Assembly: GCF_004328075.1 (NCBI RefSeq) | Contig: NZ_SJFN01000024.1 | Location: 1-64,000 of the forward strand | Origin: Siculibacillus lacustris | GTDB lineage: Bacteria; Pseudomonadota; Alphaproteobacteria; Rhizobiales; Ancalomicrobiaceae | Reading direction: 5' to 3' | DNA: 64,000 nt | Part shown: positions 57,488-64,000 of the stretch, in pieces | How positions within the stretch are numbered: position 1 is the first letter of the stretch | Layout: each line of letters begins with the position of its first letter | The notes under the pieces: model-generated | Database searches by the model: none | Told to the model about the DNA's origin: nothing | What the model saw: only the letters and a program-made list of their open reading frames with translations | Translations under genes and position numbers: made by a program

Positions 57488-57742
57488 TCAGCCGCCGGTG
57501 GCGTCGGTGACGCACTTCTTGGTGAAGCTGGTGCGGGCGGCGCCGAACAGCTTCTTCTCGGTGGCGGCGGCGTCGCACTTGGCGGCGGCGTCGGTCTCGC
57601 ACTTCTTGGTGAAGCTGTTCAGCGCCGCGCCGGCGAGCTTCTTTTCGGTCGCCTGCGACTTGCAGGTGACGGTGGCGTCGAGGGCCTGGGCGGCGGTGCC
57701 GGCGGCGAAGATCAGGGCGAGAGCGAGGGCGAGCGACTTCAT
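57488..57742 (-). CDS. PsiF-repeat secreted protein
   Basis: An 84-residue exported protein. The signal peptide MKSLALALALIFAAGTAAQA is followed by two copies of the PsiF repeat: residues 27-48 and 56-77, each starting and ending with Cys in the pattern C-x20-C with a central Gly-Ala-Ala segment and ending SFTKKC. PsiF is a phosphate-starvation-inducible protein of unknown function in E. coli. Both repeats have the Cys spacing conserved, so two intrachain disulfides are likely. ATG 57742 follows a GAGG-like tract. No Pho box was identified. Confidence 0.9.
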   Translation of the reverse strand: MKSLALALALIFAAGTAAQALDATVTCKSQATEKKLAGAALNSFTKKCETDAAAKCDAAATEKKLFGAARTSFTKKCVTDATGG

Positions 57743-57907
57743 CGGCGAGGTCCTTGGGGCTTCGGCGTCGGGCATCGCGCCGTTCCAGGCACGAGAAGAG
57801 CACATCCGCCGCCGCCGCTCCAGAGGGCGCCGATCGCGCCCCGCGCGGGTCGGCGAGGGCGGGCGGCGGTCGCCGCCGGCTTGTCCGCCGGAGGGCTTTG
57901 CGCTAGC

Positions 57908-57927
57908 TTGCTGCTACGACGCAGCAA
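57908..57927. promoter_or_regulatory. Inverted repeat upstream of the sugar operon
   Basis: TTGCTGC-TACGAC-GCAGCAA, a perfect 7-6-7 inverted repeat ending 15 bp before the kinase ATG. It could be the operator of one of the two LacI regulators encoded downstream, or overlap the transcription start. It is not followed by a T-run. Confidence 0.6.
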
Positions 57928-57942
57928 ACAAGAAGACGTCCC

Positions 57943-59562
57943 ATGGAAACGCTCGGCACCCCCCTCTTCGTCGGCATCGACATCGGCTCGGCCAGTGTCC
58001 GCGCCGGCCTCTACGACCCCACCGGACGGCGGCTCGCCTTCCACGTCGGGCCGATTCTGCAGTTCCGGCCGCGCGCCGGATTCGTCGAGCAGTCCTCCGC
58101 CGACATCTGGGCCAACGCCTGCGCCGCGGTGCGCGGGGCGCTGGCGGAAGCCGGCGTCGACGGCGCGCGGGTCGCGGCGATCGGCGTCGACGCCACCTGC
58201 TCCCTGGTCGCGGTCGGCGACGACGGGCCGATCTCGGTGTCGGAGGCCGGCGAGCCCGACCACGACGTGATCATGTGGATGGACCACCGGGCCGGCGACG
58301 AGACGGCGGCGATCAACGCCACCGACGACCCGGCGCTGGCCTATGTCGGCGGCGAAGTGTCGATCGAGATGGAACTGCCCAAGGTGCTGTGGCTGAAACG
58401 GCACTTCCCCGCGCGCCATGCGAAGGTGCGGCGCTATCACGACCTCGCCGACCATATCGTGTGGCGAGCGACCGGCGCCGACGTCGCCAGCGTGTGCACG
58501 CTCGGCTGCAAATGGAACTGGCTGGCCCACGAGCGCCGCTTTCCCCTGGCGATGCTGGCGGCGGTCGGGCTCGACGATCTGCCGGGCAAGGTGCCGGCGG
58601 AGGTCCTGCCGCTCGGCTCGGTCGCCGGGGGGCTCTCCGCCGCGGCAGCCGCCGAGATGGGCCTGACGCCCGGCATCGCGGTGGCCACCGGGATCATCGA
58701 CGCCCATGCCGGCGGCCTCGCCCTGGTCGGCGCCACGCCGCAGGGCACGTTGGCGCTGATCGGCGGCACCTCCAACTGCCACATGGTGGTGGCCCGCGAT
58801 CCGGTGATGGTGCCGGGGGTGTGGGGCCCCTATTTCGGCGCGATGCTGCCGGGCTGGTGGCTGAACGAGGGCGGTCAGAGCGCCGCCGGGGCGCTGCTCG
58901 ACTGGACGATCCGCCAATCGTCGGCCTACCCCGACGTGGCCGCCCGGGCCGCGGCGGAGGATCGCAACATCCACGCCGTGCTCGGCGAGCTGGTCGCGGC
59001 GCTCGAGGCGCGCGAGCCGCGGCCGACCCGCGATCTCCACGTCCTGCCCGACCATCACGGCAATCGCTCGCCGCGCGCCGATCCGGAAGCCCGCGGCAGT
59101 CTCGTCGGCCTCACCCTGGAGGAGGGGCCGGACGCGCTGGCGCGGCTCTATCTGGCGACGATCCAGGCGCTGGCCTATGGTACCCGGCACATCCTCGAAG
59201 CGATGAACGCCGCCGGCCATCGGATCGATCGCTTGGTGATGTGCGGCGGCGGGACCAAGAATCCGCTGCTGTTGCGCGAACATGCCGACGCCGTCGGCTG
59301 CGACATCCATCTCGTCGAAGACGAGGATGCGGTGACGCTCGGCGCCGGTCTGCTGGCGGCGGTGGCCGCCGGGCATTTCCCCGACATCCCCGCGGCCGCC
59401 GCGGCGATGGTGCGCCCGGGCGCGACGATCGTCGCCGACCCGGCCGCGCGGGCCTTCCACGACGCCAAGTACCAAGTGTTCCTCGAACTCTACGACCAAC
59501 AGAAGCGCTGTCGCGATCTCATGGACGAACAGTGCCGACCCAAGGGAGACTGCCGATGCTGA
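57943..59562 (+). CDS. FGGY-family carbohydrate kinase, ribulokinase type
   Basis: A 539-residue sugar kinase of the FGGY superfamily. The first ATP-binding segment is FVGIDIGSASVRAGLYD; IIDAHAGGLALVGATPQGTLALIGGTSNCHMVV and LVMCGGGTKNPLLLREHADAVG are the later phosphate- and adenosine-binding segments. The pattern is that of the D-ribulokinase/FGGY subgroup rather than xylulokinase or glycerol kinase, but substrate cannot be proved. Its 7-bp overlap with a fucose-isomerase-family gene suggests a pathway in which the isomerase makes a ketose for this kinase. ATG 57943; an inverted repeat lies just upstream. Confidence 0.88.
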   Translation: METLGTPLFVGIDIGSASVRAGLYDPTGRRLAFHVGPILQFRPRAGFVEQSSADIWANACAAVRGALAEAGVDGARVAAIGVDATCSLVAVGDDGPISVSEAGEPDHDVIMWMDHRAGDETAAINATDDPALAYVGGEVSIEMELPKVLWLKRHFPARHAKVRRYHDLADHIVWRATGADVASVCTLGCKWNWLAHERRFPLAMLAAVGLDDLPGKVPAEVLPLGSVAGGLSAAAAAEMGLTPGIAVATGIIDAHAGGLALVGATPQGTLALIGGTSNCHMVVARDPVMVPGVWGPYFGAMLPGWWLNEGGQSAAGALLDWTIRQSSAYPDVAARAAAEDRNIHAVLGELVAALEAREPRPTRDLHVLPDHHGNRSPRADPEARGSLVGLTLEEGPDALARLYLATIQALAYGTRHILEAMNAAGHRIDRLVMCGGGTKNPLLLREHADAVGCDIHLVEDEDAVTLGAGLLAAVAAGHFPDIPAAAAAMVRPGATIVADPAARAFHDAKYQVFLELYDQQKRCRDLMDEQCRPKGDCRC

Positions 59563-61205
59563 CCCTCAAGCTTCCGCTCGAACCGGCGATTCTGACGCCT
59601 GCCGCCGACGAAGTCCTGTTCGTCACCAACGCCGATTTGCGCGAGAGCGCCAACGTCGCCTGCTGGCCGGTCGAGGCCAAGTACGAGGCCCTGCTCGCCG
59701 AGGCGCTGACCACCCACTTCGGCAAGCGGCTGGTGCGCGCCCATGCGATCAAGGCCGACAAGGGCCACGGCTTCATCTCCGGCCAGCGCGAGGGCAGCGA
59801 CGTGTTCGCGGCGATCGATCCGGATGCGCCGGTGATCGTGCTGCTGACCGCCTGGCAATATTCCCATCACCTCGCGCCGAGCCTGGCGCTGCATCGCGGG
59901 CCGGTGCTGCTGCTGGCCAATTTCGACGGCACCTGGCCGGGTCTGGTCGGCATGCTGTGCATGGCCGGGACTCTGACCGGTCTCGGCAAGCCCTATGCGC
60001 GGCTGTGGTCGGAGAATTTCGACGACGCCTTCTTCCTCGACGGGCTGAAGTCGTGGCTGACCACCGGCGAGATCCGGCACGATCTCGGCCATCTCCACGA
60101 CGTCGACGCCTCGCACCCGGTGATGACGTCGCCGGCGGGGCAGATCGGCGTGGCGGTCGGCCGTCACATCCTGCGCCACAAGGAAATCCTCGGCCTGTTC
60201 GACAGCTACTGCATGGGCATGATGAACGGCGTGTTCCCGCAGAAGGCGCTGGCCGAGATCGGCATGCCGCTGGAGAGCCTGTCGCAGTCCGATCTGCTGG
60301 TCGAGATGGCCAAGGTGCCGACGGCGCTGCGCGAGGAGTGCCTCGCCTGGTACGAGGCGCGCGGCATGAAGTTCCAGTTCGGTACCGACGAGGCGACCGA
60401 ATTGACCCGAGCGCAGGTGCTCGAGCAATGCGCGATGATGATCGCCATGGCCCGCTTCACCGAGCGCTACGGCCTGTCCTGCGTCGGCGTGCAGTATCAG
60501 CAGGGCCTGGCGCGCGCCTGCGCGGCCTCCGACTTCGCGGAAGGGGCGATCGGCAATGCCGAACGCTTCCCGATCCCCAACGAGGCCGGGGCGATCATCC
60601 GCCCGGGCAAGCCGATCCCTTGCGCCAACGAAGTCGACATGGGTACGGCGATCCCGCAGACCATGCTGTTCCGTCTGCTCGACGGGCTCGGCCTGCCGTC
60701 GGAGACGACGCTGCACGACATCCGCTGGGGCAGCGTGTTCGAAGGGCGGTTCTACTGGGATCTGGAGATCTCCGGCTCGGTGCCCTTCGCGCATCTCAAG
60801 GGCGGCATCGCCGGGGCGACCGGCTACCGGCAGCCGCCGATGTACTTCCCCAAGGGCGGCTCGACCATCGCCGGCCAGGGCAAGCAGGGCCGCCTGATCT
60901 GGGCGCGGGCCCATTACGAGGGTACGTCGGTGGTGCTCCACGTCGGCACCGGCCATGCGGTCGAACTGCCGACCCAGGAGTTCGATCGTCGCCACAATGC
61001 CACCAGCCCGCAGTGGCCGCTGCTCAACGCCGAGCTCGACGGCTTGTCGCGCGACGCGCTGATGGCCGGCCACCAGTCCAACCACATCTCGATCGCCTAT
61101 GTCGACGAAGCCCATCTCGCCGACGTGGTGCGGGCCTTCGTGGCCCAGGCGATCACCCAGAACATCGCGGTCAAGGTGGCGGGCGACGCCTTCGCCTTGC
61201 TGTGA
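59556..61205 (+). CDS. L-fucose/D-arabinose isomerase-family protein
   Basis: A 549-residue protein of the L-fucose isomerase fold, which interconverts an aldose and ketose using Mn2+. Two N-terminal Rossmann-like domains (about 1-340) are followed by a C-terminal fucose-isomerase-like domain with NEVDMGTAIPQTMLFRLLDGLGLP, WGSVFEGRFYWDLEISGSVPFAHLKGG and SNHISIAY near the end. Fucose isomerases also act on D-arabinose, and the adjacent ribulokinase-type enzyme fits D-arabinose to D-ribulose better than the L-fucose route. L-fuculose kinase and aldolase genes are not visible. ATG 59556 has AAGGGAG upstream. Substrate assignment is inference. Confidence 0.78.
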   Translation: MLTLKLPLEPAILTPAADEVLFVTNADLRESANVACWPVEAKYEALLAEALTTHFGKRLVRAHAIKADKGHGFISGQREGSDVFAAIDPDAPVIVLLTAWQYSHHLAPSLALHRGPVLLLANFDGTWPGLVGMLCMAGTLTGLGKPYARLWSENFDDAFFLDGLKSWLTTGEIRHDLGHLHDVDASHPVMTSPAGQIGVAVGRHILRHKEILGLFDSYCMGMMNGVFPQKALAEIGMPLESLSQSDLLVEMAKVPTALREECLAWYEARGMKFQFGTDEATELTRAQVLEQCAMMIAMARFTERYGLSCVGVQYQQGLARACAASDFAEGAIGNAERFPIPNEAGAIIRPGKPIPCANEVDMGTAIPQTMLFRLLDGLGLPSETTLHDIRWGSVFEGRFYWDLEISGSVPFAHLKGGIAGATGYRQPPMYFPKGGSTIAGQGKQGRLIWARAHYEGTSVVLHVGTGHAVELPTQEFDRRHNATSPQWPLLNAELDGLSRDALMAGHQSNHISIAYVDEAHLADVVRAFVAQAITQNIAVKVAGDAFALL

Positions 61206-61353
61206 CCCCGACCGCCCGCCGTCACCGCGAGCGTCGGTGACGAGACGAAGGCGACGGGCGGCGGCGTCTCCCCTGAGGACGCCGCCGTTCCCCATTCCAC
61301 GCGGGTCGGCGTCGCCGTCGGGCGACCGCCGCCCGGGCGCCGAGGCGCGAGAC

Positions 61354-62403
61354 GTGACCGAACCCGAAACCCCCGCCGCTGACGATCCCAAGACGATCGA
61401 CCAGATCGCCGCCGTCCTCGGTCTGTCGCGCACCACCGTCCGCGCGGTGGTCGGTGGGCAGGCCGAACGCTACCGGATCAAGGCCGAGACCTGCGCCCGG
61501 GTCGAGGCCTATGTCGCCGAACACGGCGTGGCGGTGAACCACACCGCCCGCAGCCTCAAGCTCAAGCGCAGCGAGGCGGTGGGCCTGGTGGTCCCCGATC
61601 TCGCCAATGCCTTCTTCGCGCGGCTGACCGCCGAACTCGAGGAGCGCTGCAGCGGCCAGCGTCTGGTGTTGCTGACGGCGTCGTCGCAGGAGGATCCCGA
61701 CCGCGAGGCGCGGGCGATCGAAGGGCTGACGGCACGCGGCGTCGACGGGCTGGTGATCGCCTCGTGCCGGCCGGCCGATGCCTTCCGGCCGTTGCGCCGG
61801 CGCGGCGGCTGCGCGGTGGTGATGGTCGACCGGGCCTTTCCCGGAACGCCGTTTCCGGCGGTGGTCGGCGACAACGAACAGGCGGCGCGGCGGCTGACCG
61901 CCGAATTGCTGCGGGTCGGCGACGGGCGGGTCGATTTTCTCCACGCCTCGGCCGGGCTGCCGAGCATCCAGGCCCGACTGGAGGGCTTCGCCGCGGCCCA
62001 TGCGAGCGCCGGCATCGGCAATCTCGCCGGGCGTCTGCACCGCATCGAGGTCGACGACGTTGCAGCCGCGGCGCGCGCCATGGCCGGACTGATCACTGCG
62101 CGCGGGCGGGTGCCGGAGGTGTTCATGTGCTCGTCGCTGCTGGTGCTCGAAGGGGCGCTGCAGGCGATCGTCGCCTTCGCCGGGCGCCTGCCCAAGGGGG
62201 TGGTGATCGGCACCTTCGACCACCACCCGCTGCTCGACGTGGTGCCCAACCGCATCCTGTCGGTGCGCCAGGACGAACGCGGCATCGCCGAACGGGCGTT
62301 CCGCTGCCTGATCGAGCAGATGGAGGGCGCGCCGGCCCTGCCCGAACGCCATGTCGTGCCGGGCTGGCTGACCGATCACCGGGTCGAGGGCCCGGCCCGC
62401 TGA
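61354..62403 (+). CDS. LacI-family regulator, FruR/Cra-like
   Basis: A 349-residue regulator with an N-terminal helix-turn-helix (TIDQIAAVLGLSRTTVRAVV), a hinge helix (ARSLKL) and a sugar-binding domain. The hinge and first strand are VGLVVPDLANAFFARLTAELEERCSGQRLVLLTASSQEDPDREARAIEGLTARGVDGLVIASC, close to the FruR/Cra type. The HTH is slightly atypical (TVRAVV for the usual TVSRVL). The start is GTG 61354 with GAGGCG upstream. It follows the isomerase by 148 bp and is convergent with the second LacI gene. It may regulate the kinase-isomerase genes. Confidence 0.9.
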   Translation: MTEPETPAADDPKTIDQIAAVLGLSRTTVRAVVGGQAERYRIKAETCARVEAYVAEHGVAVNHTARSLKLKRSEAVGLVVPDLANAFFARLTAELEERCSGQRLVLLTASSQEDPDREARAIEGLTARGVDGLVIASCRPADAFRPLRRRGGCAVVMVDRAFPGTPFPAVVGDNEQAARRLTAELLRVGDGRVDFLHASAGLPSIQARLEGFAAAHASAGIGNLAGRLHRIEVDDVAAAARAMAGLITARGRVPEVFMCSSLLVLEGALQAIVAFAGRLPKGVVIGTFDHHPLLDVVPNRILSVRQDERGIAERAFRCLIEQMEGAPALPERHVVPGWLTDHRVEGPAR

Positions 62404-62411
62404 GGGCGGCG

Positions 62412-63422
62412 TCAGGCGACGATCGGGCCGCAGCTTTCGCCGAGCATCAGGGCGGGCTGGAACACCACGTTGCGCGGCGGCGGATCGTTGCCGCGATCGA
62501 TGCGATCGACCAGCAGGCGCAGCGCCTCGTTGGTCATTTCGGTGATCGGGTGTTCGGTGCGGGTCAGGCGCGGCTGCAGACCACCGATGCCGCTGATCGT
62601 GTCGGTCGAGGCGATCGAGATGTCGCGCGGGCACTCCAGGCCGAGGTCGGCGAGCACCCGCATCACGCCCAACGCCATGACGCCGTTGGCGACGTAGAGG
62701 GCGGTCGGCCGATCGGGCCGCTCCAGGATCTCGCGGGCGACCGAATAGGCCACTTCCTCGCGGAATTCGCCGGAGCGCACGTGTTCGGGGGCCGGCGTCA
62801 GGCCGCGGGCCTGCATCGCCTGGATCATGCCGTCGAAGCGGCCGCGGCCGGTGGTCAGGTGGAGCGGGCCGGTGATCGTGCCGACGCGGCGATGGCCGAG
62901 ATCGAGCAGGTAGTTGGTGACCAGCCGGCCGGCGGCGACGTTGTCGATGGTCACGGTGTCGGCGCGCTTGTCGTCGACCGAACGGCCGAACAGCACCATC
63001 GGCATGGCCTTGCCGTCGAAGTCGCGCTGATCGCGATGGGTGGCGGGGCCGACCGGCACCATCACCACGCCGTCGCAGGACAGCGCGCGGATGCGGGTGA
63101 GGATGCGGCGCTCGTTCTCCGGCTTCTCGTCGGAATTGTACACCACCAGCGAATAGCCCCAGGCGGCGACCGCGGCCTCCGCGGCCCAGACGACGCGGGC
63201 GAAGAACGGGTTGGCGAGATCGGACACCACCAGCGCGATCAGCTGGCTGCGCCCGTGTTTGAGACTGCGGGCGGCCTGCGACGGCGTGTAGTGGAGCTCG
63301 CGCACCGCGGCGAGCACCCGCTCGCGCAACTGCGGGCTGACGAAGGCCGTGTCGTTGATCACCGCCGACACCGTCGCGGTCGAAACGCCGGCCTGCCGAG
63401 CTACGTCCCTGATCGTTGCCAC
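62412..63422 (-). CDS. LacI-family regulator
   Basis: A 336-residue repressor. The HTH is ATIRDVARQAGVSTATVSAVIN (typical LacI), followed by hinge helix PSQAARSLKHGRS and the effector domain beginning LIALVVSDLANPFFARVVWAAEAAVAAWGYSLVVYNSDEKPENER. GTG 63422 is the start; the longer frame to 63500 carries unrelated residues. It is divergent from the ABC sugar-binding gene, so it is the most likely controller of that transporter, with repeats in the intervening gap as candidate operators. The effector is unknown; a sugar or sugar phosphate is expected. Confidence 0.93.
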   Translation of the reverse strand: MATIRDVARQAGVSTATVSAVINDTAFVSPQLRERVLAAVRELHYTPSQAARSLKHGRSQLIALVVSDLANPFFARVVWAAEAAVAAWGYSLVVYNSDEKPENERRILTRIRALSCDGVVMVPVGPATHRDQRDFDGKAMPMVLFGRSVDDKRADTVTIDNVAAGRLVTNYLLDLGHRRVGTITGPLHLTTGRGRFDGMIQAMQARGLTPAPEHVRSGEFREEVAYSVAREILERPDRPTALYVANGVMALGVMRVLADLGLECPRDISIASTDTISGIGGLQPRLTRTEHPITEMTNEALRLLVDRIDRGNDPPPRNVVFQPALMLGESCGPIVA

Positions 63423-63509
63423 CCAACACCCATCTAAACGGTTCGCTATGGTCGGCCCCGTGCCGCCATCACATTTTGCCGAGGTTCTGCGGAATTGCAA
63501 AGAATTTTC

Positions 63510-63569
63510 TTGCCTGAGACCGCTTGTTCGCTAAAATCGCCGAAACGGTAAGGCGATGTTCGCTGAACA
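63510..63569. promoter_or_regulatory. Promoter and repeats before the ABC sugar-binding gene
   Basis: TTGCCT (63510-63515) and TAAAAT (63532-63537), 16 bases apart, form a candidate rightward promoter. TGTTCGCT recurs at 63525-63532 and 63557-63564, 32 bp apart (three helical turns), and the second copy belongs to the palindrome TGTTC-GCT-GAACA at 63557-63569. The first copy overlaps the -10. These look like operator sites for the divergent LacI regulator. Confidence 0.6.
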
Positions 63570-63619
63570 AGACCGGCCGATCGACCGCGCTCCAGACGCG
63601 GACCCAAGGGAGAGAACCG

Positions 63620-64000
63620 ATGACTCGTCACCTGCTCGCAATCCTGCTCGCCGGCGTCGCGACCGCTGCCGCACCGGCCTTCGCGGCCGAAGCGCCGTTG
63701 CTCGGAATCGTGTCGATCGCCGCCACCGAGGCCAACAACGTCCGCTACATCACCGGCGCCACCGCGGCCGCCAAGGAAGAGGGCTGGACGGTCTCGGTGA
63801 TCGATGCGGCCGGCAACGCCGATCAGGCCAATGCGGCGATCCAGAACTTCGCCGGACGCGGCGCCGGGGCGATCATCGACATGGTGTTCCCCTATTCGTC
63901 GATCGGCGCCGGCCTCGCCTCGGCCAAGGCCGCCGGCATCCCGGTGGTGACCTGGGGCGGCGGCATCGGCGGCACGGTGGCGGCGACCAACGGCTCGGGC
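63620..64000 (+). CDS. ABC sugar transporter substrate-binding protein (5' part)
   Basis: The first 127 codons of a gene that runs off the window. ATG 63620 is preceded by GGGAGAG at eight bases. A signal peptide ends at AFA (residue 22). The mature region LLGIVSIAATEANNVRYITGATAAAKEEGWTVSVIDAAGNADQANAAIQNFAGRGAGAIIDMVF (in parts) matches the ribose/xylose-type periplasmic binding proteins (Peripla_BP_4). It would feed the sugar metabolised by the adjacent kinase and isomerase; permease and ATPase genes should follow downstream. Confidence 0.9.
   Translation, partial: MTRHLLAILLAGVATAAAPAFAAEAPLLGIVSIAATEANNVRYITGATAAAKEEGWTVSVIDAAGNADQANAAIQNFAGRGAGAIIDMVFPYSSIGAGLASAKAAGIPVVTWGGGIGGTVAATNGSG

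Overview
The window is GC-rich, almost fully coded, and looks like the chromosomal backbone of an alphaproteobacterium, most likely of the order Hyphomicrobiales (Rhizobiales). The evidence is gene order (rdgB-rph-hrcA; hslV/hslU; secB-Tim44-mltA-smr-xre; dnaQ-coaE-aroE-maf-PPSR-hemE-hemJ-rho; mnmE-mnmG-rsmG-parA-parB-holA-lptE-leuS), an ornithine-lipid acyltransferase, GTG starts and GANTC sites. The genus cannot be fixed from the sequence alone.

Layout. 1-9.6 kb: the 3' end of mutS, a secreted unknown, OlsB, a hybrid histidine kinase, ComM, an orphan sugar-type binding protein, GshB and YraN. 9.6-13.4 kb: RsmI, a lipoprotein resembling LpoA, and a MarR regulator divergent from a SnoaL-like protein and a small four-helix membrane protein with a haem-oxidase-like His motif. 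13.4-21 kb: hemW, rdgB, rph, hrcA, an AT-rich foreign-looking gene, then hslV - membrane protein - hslU. 21-28.5 kb: the xre/smr/mltA/Tim44 genes, secB and the dnaQ-coaE-aroE-maf-PPSR run. 28.5-40 kb: the replication-origin and centromere region. The 404-bp gap before hemE carries two CtrA-type boxes, degenerate DnaA boxes, clustered GANTC sites and a parS-like site. Three more parS or parS-like sites lie at 21.8, 35.6 and 37.7 kb, and parA/parB themselves at 38.3-40 kb. 40-49.5 kb: holA, lptE, leuS, YggS, an L,D-transpeptidase, an OmpR-family regulator, a cyclic-nucleotide-binding protein and htpG. 49.6-50.5 kb: a second AT-rich island with one gene, a TIR/deoxyribosyltransferase-like domain fused to a winged helix. 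50.5-57.8 kb: a chemoreceptor, leuC, tRNA-Thr(CGU), a GAF histidine kinase with a single-domain receiver, OsmC, a DUF3775-like protein and a PsiF protein. 57.9-64 kb: a sugar locus with an FGGY kinase, a fucose-isomerase-family enzyme, two LacI regulators and the start of an ABC sugar-binding protein.

How it works together. The centre of the window is the origin-proximal domain: replication initiation (oriC candidate), segregation (ParA, ParB, parS), polymerase subunits (DnaQ, HolA) and translation/tRNA modification genes sit together. The right end is an inducible sugar catabolic locus; an isomerase plus a ribulokinase-type kinase would fit D-arabinose to D-ribulose to D-ribulose-5-phosphate. 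The least explained material is the two AT-rich single-gene islands, the membrane protein coupled between hslV and hslU, and the CtrA/DnaA/parS cluster upstream of hemE.
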